A stretch of DNA of 64,000 nucleotides, taken from the NCBI GenBank assembly GCA_001579985.1, contig LRSR01014122.1, positions 219,683 through 283,682 of the forward strand, read 5' to 3'. How positions within the stretch are numbered: position 1 is the stretch's first letter; every line of letters starts with the position of its first letter. Below the pieces are notes generated by a model. It saw nothing but the letters and a program-made list of their open reading frames with translations. It was not told the origin of the DNA and made no database searches. Source of the stretch: Hypsibius dujardini. Taxonomy: Eukaryota; Tardigrada; Eutardigrada; Parachela; Hypsibiidae. The translations under genes and the position numbers were made by a program. This document shows, piece by piece, positions 12,601-26,713 of this stretch.

Positions 12601-15600
12601 GTTGTATACAGTTGGCCGAATTGGTTTCACTGATGATGCTGGAGAGGACGAGATCGAGCATCCGATAGTAGAGCGATCCGAACGTTTCGCTCTCCTCTTT
12701 TGGCTTTTTGGCATTTCGACCGAATATACTCCGGATATCTGCAACAACAAAAAAGGTAACATTCATCCGTCACCGTCGTTAAACATGAGTTAAATCCGTA
12801 TGCTCACCGTTCAACGGCACAAGATCAAAATACTTGGGCAGACATATGACAGATGAGAGCAGATGGAGAGCCGCAGATCTAAGATCGTCTGCTCCAATTT
12901 CTGGGTAGAAACTATTCAAGAAAACGCTTTAATCAATTGGTAGTCAAATCGAATCGGGAGGAGGGCGCAAAGAACGTACTTGACTTGCGGCAGTTTCTGT
13001 AAGAGCACAACCTCAAGCGCAGGCATCATAACTAGCAACACTGATTCCAGTCCGCGAACGTCGGCTCGGAAGATATCGTGGCTGTTGCGTAAAGCGTTAC
13101 TCAAAGCATATCCCACCGAACTCTAGAATACGCAATTGAATAACTCCCCCGCGCCAACATTTGTATGTTTTGTGAAAAGCTTGCTCATTGAGAACTTACT
13201 TCGAGCGATAGAGCGTAGGACAGGATCAATGCAAACCGAGCACTCAAATCGCTCTTCAGATCTGGCCCATCGCTAAAGAAAGAGAAGATCCGACAGAGCG
13301 TTCCGATGGCTTCTGCACGTCCTGGCTGGCGCAGGTCGGAATCTTTCAGTAAAATGGGAAGCAGTTCCTTCTCTAGGTCAATAGCTTCTTCTAATTTTCC
13401 TGAGAGCCAAAACATACGAGAGTAAAGAGGAAGGATACTCCACTTGAAGCAGAAATCGGGAGACAGTGTCGACAGATACCAGAAAAGTCAAAGCTGCAGA
13501 TCAGGTGGACAGACGACAAGCCGAGACAATGCAAAAAGGACATTCAATTATACGAACTAACCATCGGCTCTGCCTGCCAAGGAGGCCTGAAACAGCCAGG
13601 GACCAAACAAGTGGAGCAAACCACGGCATGGGATCCTCTCTTCGCACCGTAACAAGCGATTCTTAACCGGAACAACAAACGTTTCAGTTGCTCCTCCGGC
13701 GGGCTGAACCGGCAGTCCCGTTACTTCCGACTGAGATGTTGAGGTCGCCTGAGATGGTGGTTGGTGAAGCAAGTCCGGCCATGTAATGTCCAAGTAGCAA
13801 TCAATACAGGCTAATTTATTCATAGCTAAATCGACCATGATTGTAACACCGGTCATCATTTTGAGAAAGATCAGGGGCGTCAATGGTTGAGTTGAACGAT
13901 TCTCCGCCTCTTTCAGTGATCCATTCGGAAACATCTGGAGATAAGAGAAGTATGTTATGGCAAAAATAAGCAAAAAGAAGGAAGACCGACTGTGCGACTT
14001 ACTGATCGAAGATTTTTATCCGTTACGGAAGAACCGACCTCCGAGTTGGCAACCTCTCCCAAGTCAGCTATTGAGAGCAAAAGTATCCGCATCTGCGTCT
14101 GCACCAGCAGATCCTCCGTCAAAACAACCGGATTAGCTGGCCTCCAGTCCTCAAACACCTTCATCTGCTCTGTATTGCGAAAAGCAATGGAATTAGACCC
14201 GCTCTTCTCGGCAACCAGATGGTTAGTCTTCTCAAAGAGCAAAATGACGACACGCAACCACTCTTCAACCACTGGAAGACGATGGCGCCACTTGATGCTC
14301 ATCAAAGAAAAGGTCTTCCAATAGGCAGCCGATGGGAATGAACGCTGACAAGCGGTCAGCCAGAGATCAAACAGTACTCCTAGTAGCCGTTTAGAAAAGT
14401 AGTCAGAGAAATCATCTGCATCCACCGGGTGACCTAGCATCACTTCACACATGGTCAGGAGAGTCTGCAAGAGGACGTTCCACGTTTCTACCTCGAGGAC
14501 GGTGGAAGTTTTGAAGATGTCCTGAAGGGTGCGAAGGGCACGATGGCAGAGAACACCTTGTTTCTGGATGACGTCGTGTGCTGCAAGGATATAAAACGTA
14601 TTAATTGTTCGGAACGCATATCATATATACAACAGTACATGTTCGATACAGACAAAAACAACGCTATTAATAAAAGGACCGAGTCGACGACAGACATGTA
14701 GATAAACAGGCAAGGCATATTAAACCGACATAAACAGAGAGGTATTCCTACACTGTCGTTCGCGAGGAACAAAGAGATTGTAGAGATGTTTGATGATGCG
14801 GCGGCAGTAGAGATTTGGATTGGCACGGACGCAATCTGGAACGGAATACTTTGGGACATGAGAGAGGGAGGACAGCCAGTCACAGTACGCGAACGTTGCA
14901 TCCCGAATCACTTCGTGATGCTCGAAATCCAGGGAAAGAGCAAACGACAAAACCTGAAATAGTAAGAATAACCGTAACCGAAAGAGTAAGTAACCGTAAA
15001 GAAACAGTAGGAGATAAAAACAGCGCATTCAAGTCAGCTAATCCAACAATCAACCGCCAACAGTCTGCTCAGTGTAACATCCACGGACAATCCTTACTGT
15101 ACGCTCCCGATCTCAAGGGTCGATTATGCCCCACCCCCGCTGATTCACATCAAGCTTTAGCGGATCGTTCAATTCCGTTCACTTGTCCGTGATTGGCCCG
15201 TAGGTTTTTGCCTGACAGGCTATGCTACCTTACTTGATTGAAATGATGATTTCGGTTTCAAAATTTTGAAAGTCAATAAAGTTTAAGTGAATCTGAATGA
15301 ACAGCCAAGCGAGCGACGGAACGTGTTTTCGGGCCGGACATAAAATCGACCCTTGAGATCGGGGAGCGTTCAGTACTCCTGGCCTAGCTAAACCTTTTTG
15401 GCAAATCAATGAAATGTCTGGCTTAAAAAGGGCAATAAGCCGTTTTAAGATAAATTTCCTTAGCACGGCAGAAAAAAAGAACGGTATTAGACCTCACGGT
15501 ATGATCCTTAATGACTATCTGTATTTCCAACCGGCCAATCAGTCAATCAATTATTAGTGTGTTAGATTTTACGAGGTATGAATAAACCTCCAATCGACCA

Positions 15601-15891
15601 ATCAAGCGAAGATATCACAGGGAAAATACTTACTTCCATGGAATAGCAAACAAGATCTTCCGAATCCATTATTCCAGTCGTCGTCGCCGGTAAAGTTGAG
15701 CCTGACGAGAGTGTCCCCTGTCCGGGAAGTCCAGAAAAAATGGTAAAAGCGGTCTGCGGCTTAGGAACGACGCTTTTGCAGACATTTTTGCAGATATCAA
15801 TGGCAACTTCCCGCGGTAGCGCCTGCAAATTGCTTGCGAAGCTGCGATCATCCTGAAACGTCGCGTCAAGGGAGTTCCAATCAGGAAACAT
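9627..15891 (-). CDS. RALGAPB: Ral GTPase-activating protein subunit beta
   Basis: This is the non-catalytic beta subunit that pairs with RalGAP alpha to inactivate RalA/RalB; the alpha subunit carries the GAP residue. The start is the ATG at 15,891 (MFPDWNSLDATFQ, like the vertebrate MYSEWRSL... start). The 18 exons run down to TGA at 9627-9629. Matches to the family run along the whole length: EVIRDATFAYCDWLSSL, HLYNLFVPRERQC, GRAEAIGTLCRIF, SKDLHNKIIVAYHCLTAWM, LRLALSDLDRISIRPLDWVF, RFLKSLAWPIKVADV and IPLVNGVILSHALLG. Phases agree at every junction except the last. There the donor at 9792 leaves two bases and the best-looking acceptor (9741) is out of phase. A frame-consistent acceptor at 9721-9722 has a poor pyrimidine tract and would give about 1,405 residues (human about 1,494). 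The first intron (14,954-15,633) contains the second TA-flanked MITE. The gene is divergent from the chitinase. Confidence 0.93.
15097..15373. mobile_element. TA-flanked MITE, copy 2, inside RALGAPB intron 1
   Basis: This 277-base element has terminal inverted repeats of about 35 bases (left CTGTACGCTCCCGATCTCAA..., right reverse complement CTGAACGCTCCCCGATCTCA...) and TA on both sides (15,095-15,096 and 15,374-15,375). It has the same family termini and the same internal words as the copy at 8558-8832. There is no coding capacity. It lies in the middle of the 680-base first intron. Confidence 0.85.
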
Positions 15892-16462
15892 ATCTTTTGG
15901 AAGACCAGAAATTTTTTAGGAAGCAACAATTCCGATTCAAAGAAAAAGCACTCCAACATGTCATTAATCCACGAAACAACACTACAAATAGAAGCATTGT
16001 ACTGTACCGTGCGCGCACTGCGCATCTTGTTATCTGTGTTTGGGATGAGCAATGCACAATGCACAACTACTACATTTCCGGTCAGATATGCGTAAGTACC
16101 TGTATGAGCAGAATTCTCCAATTCAACGCTTACAGACCTCGTTTTGGAGTTTTCGCCCGACAAAAAAGAATATCCTTGTATCCATTTAAAAGTGAGTGGC
16201 AATGACAAAGAAAACCGACAGAGTCAAGAAGCGTGATCAGCTCCTCGGCTATTGTGACCTCACAAGTTGTCAGCAGTTCGTGCCATTTTTGTACATAGCA
16301 CAGCGAAAATAACTTGGCCAGTTGGGCTTCTGCGCCTATCCTTTAATTCAGCATACACAAATACACACAGGGAGTAGCGACGGATATCAAGTATTAAACA
16401 TATATTTAGGACTCATCAAGGTCCGTGTTGAGAATAATATTGGACTAGTCGGTACTTGTAGG
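15892..16462. other. Divergent spacer between RALGAPB and chitinase
   Basis: These 571 bases separate two divergent start codons and probably contain both promoters and 5' UTRs. A 179-codon minus-strand reading frame crosses it but is a fortuitous extension in another frame from the RALGAPB start. No recognisable promoter element was found. Confidence 0.45.
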
Positions 16463-18382
16463 ATGCCCCGTCCACTGGTCCTCCTTCTGTGTCTCGTTTA
16501 TCTATCATCCTCCATTTTAGCCATTCAAGGTGAAGTTATGCACTAAAAATTGCTTATTCGGGGCTGCCTAGCCTAAGAAGTGACCGCGACGATATCTTTA
16601 ATGGTGAACAGGCCTGGATGCTGAGCTAGAATTACCTCATCGAGGATGTTATTACACCAACTGGGCTCAATACCGATCAGGGATGGCTAGCCACAAGCCG
16701 GAGAATATCGACCCGACCCTGTGTACGTGGATCGCGGTGGCCTTTGCCAAAATTGACCAGAACGAGCTTACCCCATTGGAATGGAATGACGAAGGTTAGC
16801 TTAGCTCGCACAGCTCCACTGCTTTATCATCGACTTTAAGATTGCGCATTGATTGATTTATAGGCACCTTCACCAAGCTGGTCAATTTGAAGACTGTTAA
16901 CCCCAAACTCAAAATCTTACTGAGTATCGGTGGTTGGACTCTGACCAAGCCATTGGTTGAGATGAGTAGTACTGCTGCCGGTCGGGCCACTTTCGTCGCC
17001 TCCTCTATAAAAAATCTCCGCAAGTGGGCCTTGGACGGATTGGACGTCGACTGGGAGTTTCCGCATGCCGCGGATAAGGCCATCTTCAGTACCCTTCTCA
17101 TGGTCAGGTTCATTCATTCATCGCTGAACTTTAGATACGTAAAATTCAAACTATACCCTATTTAGGAGCTCCGTGATGCCTTCGAAAAGGAGGCGAAGGA
17201 GACAGGCAAGCCCCGGCTGCTCCTGGGCGCAGCTGTTCATCTAATTTCTGACGGCGGATTCGATGGAGCATCTATGAATCGGTCTGTAGGATTCTTGCTC
17301 CCCTAATATTCACAAAATAAAGAATGATGGATTGTTTATTCCAAAAGAACCTTGGATATTGTTAATGTTATGGTGTACGATTTGGAGGGTCCCTGGGATG
17401 TAGCCAGCGTCGGGCATCAGGCACCCTTGTTTAAAGGTCCCTTTAGCCAGGAGAGTCCCTTGAATGTAGTAAGTCTCCTCCATATATACTTACAGTAAAA
17501 GCCTTATTGAAACTGCCAGTGTAGAGTATTTCAATTGCTTCTTATACAAAAAGGAGTTCATTATGCGAGAATGGGTGGCAGCGGGTATATCCAAGTCGAA
17601 ATTACTCCTGGGTCTACCACTATACGGCCGAGGTTGGCTCTTAACTGACGGTGCTGCTAGCCATGGATTAAACGCTTCAGCAACAGGACCAATTACGATG
17701 TCTGCCTATACGGGGGAAGCGGGCAGTTGGCCCTTTTACGAAATTTGCGATCGGATAGTCAAGGATAAAGCTACCGTAATCTATGATGAGAATATACAGG
17801 CCAGTTATGCCTTCACCAATTCCTGGTGGATTGGCTACGACGACGTCCGGACCATCACTACTAAGGTAAATACAGTATAACGACTGACTACTGGTATCGG
17901 TGCCTATCGTAGGCAGCCTGAGGTTCAGGTCTGGCTGGGGGCCAAGCTTTTGGGCTAAACAAATTGCCTAAAAATGTTAAGTGTACGAGGTCCCAAGGTC
18001 AGCTCAAGCTTTTCAAAAACAATTCCATTTGGGGGCCTCTTGGCTCACCGGGTTGCCACTGTATCCTACAGATAGTTTGAAGCAGAAAAATAACTATCTT
18101 GTTTTCGTTTTATCCTCCTAAAAGACAAAGTGGATGCTGGATAATGGTTTTGGAGGTGTATATGTCTGGGATTTGGCGCAAGACGATTTCTTCGACCTGT
18201 GCGGTCTCGGTCGGTATCCTCTGCTAAAAGCAGTACTGGCGGCTACTGCAGCTCCTCCTGCTACAACTACAATTACTTGCACGCAACCCTTGAAAGAACT
18301 CCCAGAGATGATCATACCACCGCCCAGTATCAAACCAACGTCCACTCTTTTGCATACCTCTCAATGTGTTCCGTTTTACTAA
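16463..18382 (+). CDS. GH18 chitinase (secreted)
   Basis: This is a glycoside hydrolase family 18 enzyme predicted to cleave beta-1,4-GlcNAc bonds of chitin outside the cell. Seven exons (16463-16529, 16612-16794, 16864-17102, 17166-17281, 17348-17468, 17554-17865, 18125-18382) total 1,296 bases, or 431 residues. Residues 1-20 form a signal peptide (MPRPLVLLLCLVYLSSSILA). The barrel begins GCYYTNWAQYRSG. KILLSIGGW and DGLDVDWEFP are both present, and the catalytic acid DxxDxDxE is intact with Glu at about 148. Later strands show VMVYDLEGPW, KLLLGLPLYGRGW and the substrate Trp region WWIGYDD; GFGGVYVWDL closes the domain. After it comes a Thr/Pro-rich tail of about 50 residues with only two cysteines. 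No chitin-binding type 2 module (six cysteines) is present, unlike many arthropod chitinases. Confidence 0.93.
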
Positions 18383-18602
18383 TAGAGGCTGTATCAAATG
18401 ATTCGTTTAAAAAATAACAGCTGTACGGGGTAGGAACATTTCAGTCCTCAACAAATAGTTTACACCAGGTTCAATCATCAATTTGACAGAGAGAACAAAA
18501 CAACAAAACTACATGAAATATTACGGATAGCCGCAATACCAGTATTAGTACTATTGTAGTATTGCAGTTACCAGACCCCATAAAATACTGGAGAGGTGAA
18601 AA

Positions 18603-21600
18603 TCACTTTTGAAACGTCATTAGCGATTGACTAGCAACTGCCGTGTGGGCTGTGAAAGGCCGCACTAAATCCGCCCGCCGGCGAATTACTTCGTTCCGCA
18701 TTTCATCTCCTCGACTATCCTGACCGTCGCCATCAACCGATACGCCGTCCTCCTCCCGTATCACTGCCATTCCGCCACTTCCCATCCCAATCTCGCGGCA
18801 CAAACTCTCCAACTCGTCACACGCCCGGTAGATAAACTTGTCCATTTTTTGTTCAATGCCGCCGCGCAGGGCCAACGGAGGAATAAAGCGGAAGTAGCAG
18901 TGCTTCCAGACAGTGAGAAAGGGTATAACTGAATTAGGAGTGAGGTTTTCCGTGACTGGCGAGGCAGCCGCGATGATCGGAACCGTTGTTGACAGCCGAT
19001 TCAGCAAGTCGAAGCTATGATACAGGCGATTGGTCAGATTTTGCTTGGCCGTGAGGTCGAGCTGCCAGGCGCTGGGATAGGCTGTACTAGTTGCTCCCTT
19101 ACGTGAGCTGAGGAAATCCCGTTGACAGTTCATGGAAAAGGTACGGAATGCACCCATCAGCGAGCTGTCGTACAGCAGGATGAGGTAGACATCGGTGAAC
19201 TCGAACGATGCCGGGTATTGAACGGTTAATTGAAAGACGCAGTCCAGAAAAAAGAGAAATACTGGCGCCTGAAAGTCAGAGTCAAGTGAAAGAGTCAACG
19301 GCAAGGCGATTTAGTAGGACGACGACTGCAAAACACGAGGCTATAATTGTACCTCCTTCTCGGGATCAGTCCGAACTAGACCTAGACGTTCCTGAAATCG
19401 GTGACCGAGTGCCACAAATTCCTTTTCGATGAGACGCTGAAAGCCGATCAGAGTCCTGGAGGAAGGATCCAAACAGAGCTGTATCAGGGCTGACATGACG
19501 CAGTTCAAATCACGGTCACCGGGTTCTATACGGATTAGTCCACACAGCTTTATTAGTACGTTAATACGTGCACGATGACATAACAAAACAGAGAGCGCGA
19601 TTGTACCTTTCAGTATCACTGAAACTCCCTGTTCAATTTCCAACATGGACATTCGCGTTAATTCCAAACAGCGACTGATATTCTGCATCCACTTTGACGA
19701 ATCCATCTCGGAGAACCATTTGTCGTCGGATGACTCCAAGGCTGTTGTAGACTCTGAAATGCCAACCAAGTATACGTAAAAAATAGCAGCATAATGGCAG
19801 AACAAACGTCTGAACTCACCAACTAGGAATGCGTCTCTCCACAGTTCGAACGACTTTTTTAAGTCTTTGACACTGGGGCAAAATATGCTCACATCCATGA
19901 TTCTCGGTGGGTGTTTCTTCGGGTGCATTTGTTGGACCGCTCTCGACATGCTGTCGGTCAAAAAAGCACTTGGCTCATCAAATCATCCTAAACCACATCA
20001 AAAGCAAGTTGGAATACCCTTACGTTTCGTCCGGACTATCGCTGGACATACGACACAAGGCGGATCCAGTCACCGGAGAACTCCAACACCAAATGCACGG
20101 TCGTCGGTCATCCGTTGCAGTCAGCTGTACGCATAGCGTCTCTAGTTGGCTGTCATCACCGACCGCAGCCGGAACGACGAAACATTTCGGCAAGCTGCAA
20201 ACAAAATCAACATTAGGAATAGACATCGCAAAATACAACAGGAAAGTGATGCAAAAAGTGAGTGCTATACTTTTGACAGAGGTGAAAGTCTTCATTAGCC
20301 TGACTTATCCGCCAGTCATCTGTCCGACAGCTTAAACGTGACAACTCTACAATCCAATCGTTCCTCACGCTAAATTGTACATGTTGTGCTCGCATCGGCG
20401 ATTCCTTTTCTGAAAAATATGAAAATGAATTGAAGTTCTATTGGAAACAAAACCTAAAATGCTATTCTATGAGACTATGACGGGCGAACTATATGAATGA
20501 CTTTCCTACATTTTTACCAGTTAACAACTGATCAATTCACTGTCAGATACTTAATCAAGCAACCAATCAAATGATCAACAGCAGAAAATGGATAAACTGA
20601 GAATGCGTCAAACAAAGCACAACTAACCTTTTGCACTACTTTCTTGACTGAAGACAAACAATCGTTCCTTCTCCACCGGGAAGACATACCCGGCCAGCGC
20701 GGATGCCACGCCATGTGAATCGGTCGAGGATGACTGGAGGAAGGAGAAGGTCTCAATACGGAAATTTTTCGTCACTACAACAATCTTTTTAAGAGGTCCG
20801 ATCTTAAGGGGTTTCCTCCGCCCATTTTTTGCGACCCGAAAAAGCCCGGCAATACTGGCCAAGGGAATGTCAATCAATCCGCGACTCCATGGATGCCAGA
20901 AATCTAGAGCGACAAAAAAAAACAAAAGAAACGGGTGGATCGATAAAGCAGGAAGGAATCATCAATGTCCTCCCTTTCTTCTAGTCTGATCGGTCTGTAT
21001 GTTGGTGATGAGATAATTAAACCCGTCCGTCCGTCTAGGCAGAAAAAGTCAAGTCAACAAACCTTGGAGATCAGCGTAATGGGATCGACGATATTCGGGG
21101 AATGTGATGGTTTGAAAGCTGAGCTTGAAATTTGTCACATACAGTTCACCGATTTGACCTTGGTTGTTAGTAGAAAGCGGCTGGAAGACGTGGACGCCTT
21201 GTGCCCGTGCAATTACTACTTCGCCTGCAATAAAAGAGGAAAACCCCTTTTGTTATAGGAATAAGAACCAAACCAAAATCATTGCTTGATTGCCTTATTC
21301 ACACGAGAAGAGGCAAATCTAAGTTAAAAACCAATCAATCCACGCCCCATGGAAATGTGTGATGAAGCTCATCTATAATCAGCCCCGAATCAACCATTCA
21401 ACGCACCAGAAAACTCAACAAACGATATAACTCACCAGGTAAAAGCTGAGGTAAAATTTTAATATCCGGCTGGGCCTCGACCACTTCCAGGTGGTCACCG
21501 TTCGAAAGACCTTTCTTATGTCCGTTTTGACCGAATGCGTTGTAGTAGGAGCGGAATGAGGGAATATGTTTGGACATTTTGGAGGAGGTCGACTTTTGTA

Positions 21601-21616
21601 GAGTTCCCAGCTCCAT
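18603..21616 (-). CDS. Myotubularin-related pseudophosphatase (MTMR10/12 subgroup)
   Basis: This is probably a catalytically dead myotubularin that acts as a phosphoinositide-phosphatase adaptor. Nine exons give 2,064 bases, 687 residues, from ATG 21,616 to the stop at 18,603. The N-terminal PH-GRAM part has LPQLLPGE and GELYVTNFKLSF. The phosphatase-like fold follows: KCFVVPAAVG, RPCIWCWSSPVTGSALCRM, STTALESSDDKWFSEMDSSKWM, LIQLCLDPSSRTLIGFQRLIEKE, FLFFLDCVFQLTVQYPASFEFTDVYL and VWKHCYFRFIPPLALRGG. At the P-loop, where active myotubularins have HCSDGWDRT, this protein has ILK-EPGDRDLNC (about residues 403-415), so the CX5R cysteine and arginine are missing, as in MTMR10/12. The order of blocks and the C-terminal part favour MTMR10/12 over MTMR9. 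The last 150 codons plus 3' flank are duplicated at 40,331-40,739. Confidence 0.88.
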
Positions 21617-23052
21617 TGTTGTTGTCGATTAAACCGCAAAAACTCGGCAAATTTATCTCCGGTTACAGAACACTGATGTCGAAGGTGTCATCATTTTCAA
21701 AAAGTTTATATTACTAGATTAGTAAGATGGACCGAAGAATAATAATAATATGGAAAAAAGAAATATATTTTCCGGATGAACTGATTGAAAATGGGCGTGC
21801 ACTCCGTTTGTTTTGTCTGATTTGTTGGCCAAAAAATATACGGAAATGAGGCAATAGTTTTTGAAATCCACCACTTTATTTGGTATTTTCCCTGCGATAC
21901 CGGCATCTGATTGGCCGATAAGAGAACGCCCATTTTTACAACCAATCAGTGGGGAAAAAAGGCGTTACAATCTCCCTGATTGGTGTACCTTGTGTGCCTT
22001 ACCTACTGTCGCACCTTCCCTGTTAACTTCCGAAAACATGTGTGCTGTCGCGGGTCTTACGTAAGGTTTTCATGAAGTGGAGCTACTGAAAATATACCCT
22101 CGCCTTGCAATAGAACAGTGCCTGGAAATCTAAAAATTTGTTAGCGAACCCTCTTTACAGTTCTAGTCCACATCGTTTCTATCAGCTTTTGATTTCCTGA
22201 CTGAAAATTCCGGAAAAAATCAGCTGTCGTTTCCCGACCAGAAGTCTGCCGGTTGCTGCCTAAAATGTAAGTCAAAGAATTATTCCTGTTTTTTTAACTT
22301 TCCTTTTTCGTGTTCCGCCAGTGGCAACGCTTTTGTTAACCAGTATTCGGTGTGTATTTCCCCTGTCGCATACAACCCAACTTCGTGGCATTTTCTCAAT
22401 CTTTTCTCAATCCTTTTGTGCAAATTTAAGATGGAGGCTGGGGCTTGATTGATGAATTGTTCCAGAGGCAAGTGGCGTCTTTTGATTAGCTTGAAAACAG
22501 GGCGTGAGAGGAGGCCGCAGTTAATTGCTTCGAGTGGGGTGGAGACTCAACTATAATTCCGTCTATTTTTATCTTATCTCCTGACTAGTAGGATTTTGTT
22601 TGCCGTGTGATCTCCAGGGTGCATAAGTAATTTGATGCCTAATCGTTATGAAAATTATAATTATAATTTTAAACAGATCACGCGACAGACAACAGATTAC
22701 AGATAAATTCCAGTCCATTTCTGTTTTATTGAGCCAATACATAACAAACGATTGTTGTGTGCTATGCTCACTCGTCAAATGAGTTGTTCATGAAACGCTA
22801 ATGGTTATGGAAGGCTTAGCGTTCCATTTTGTTCAAGTGAAACTCAGTCATGTTTAATTGTCGCTGCTGAGGTTAGATCAATTGGTTGATTGCTAGTACC
22901 TTTCTTTATTGATAACGGCGTCGGTTGATTCGTTGATTGAGAGAATGTTAAGCAAGATTTTGTCGTCTGCATTGTTACAATTACAATGGTTTGATTTATC
23001 CATTTTTCATAGTGATATTTTCCCGTTTCAGATCTGAGTTTCGTTGCTGAAA
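21617..23052. other. Divergent spacer between MTMR-like gene and GDH
   Basis: This is 1.4 kb without a supported gene. Short open frames of 60-90 codons occur on both strands but show no family resemblance, and several are AT-rich or repetitive. It should contain the promoters and 5' UTRs of both genes, possibly including non-coding first exons. TTGATTGA-type words recur near 22,880-22,940. Confidence 0.45.
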
Positions 23053-25887
<2,835 letters not shown>

Positions 25888-26713
25888 AATGCCTTACGTT
25901 AGAGTAGTTTAGAACGCGATCAATTCCTTCTGCGTCCGGTTGCCCTTTATTTTATTAGGAGTATGGACTTATTCCTTCTGGTTGGTTGGCTATTTAATAG
26001 TAATACTGTAGTAGGATCCTCTTTTTTGTGCGGTTTTTGTGTTCGTTTTATGTCATTAACTGTGTAAAACTTAGGAAAGGAAATCCAAAATTGTTAAGTG
26101 TGACCGTGGCCTAATTTACATTGAACAACTGACCCTGCTGTGCGGTCGGGCTCGAAATCGTACCCAGCCAACAGTTTCCGTAGCTCGAGCATAGCTTTAT
26201 TGATTGTGTCATTACATATCCTTGCTCAAAGTGGTTTTGATAGACACACGACTCGAGTATAGTAATCAATTAATCAAGCCGTACTCGTAGCCAAGATGGA
26301 CGAAACCCAAAAGGAGCTGCCGACCGAAAATCTCCTACAGTATGTACAGTGTCAACTGTCAATCCTTCCGCTCGCTTTTCTCCTCTGATTGTTTTCTTCT
26401 CGTAACTGGAGCGAAACGTTTAGCCGATAACAAAACACCGGCGAACATGATAATGGAAGCAATCAATCAATCAAGCAGGGTGAGGGTCAGCCAGACAGGT
26501 GGCGCAATTGGCACTTTCCCTGTAAGACGATTTTGTGGGAATCTCCTTTTGTAATTGCACAACGCGCACAACGCAGACCGCACTTGCCTTACCAGTTGCC
26601 ACTTGGTTGTTTACATTTTTTTGCTGAAAAATAACTGCAAATTATCGGCAAAAGTCTTACATTTGTGGATCATCGAAATCTGTATTGATTGTTGAGGATA
26701 ACTTTGGGAGAGA
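25888..26713. other. Spacer between GDH and the UBF-like gene
   Basis: These 826 bases hold no recognised gene. They presumably hold the GDH 3' UTR and the upstream region of the UBF-like gene. A 70-codon open frame near 26,342 shows no family resemblance. An AATCAATCAATCAAGC-type word lies at about 26,462. Confidence 0.45.

Noticed and set aside
13992-14324. Plus-strand 110-codon frame within RALGAPB
   Set aside because: It is antisense to a well-supported exon (FDLWLTACQRSFP... on the minus strand) and shows no homology.
15669-16208. 179-codon minus-strand frame overlapping the RALGAPB start
   Set aside because: It reads the first RALGAPB exon in a wrong frame and continues into the promoter region. 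It has no family resemblance, whereas the MFPDWNSL frame matches the known RALGAPB start.
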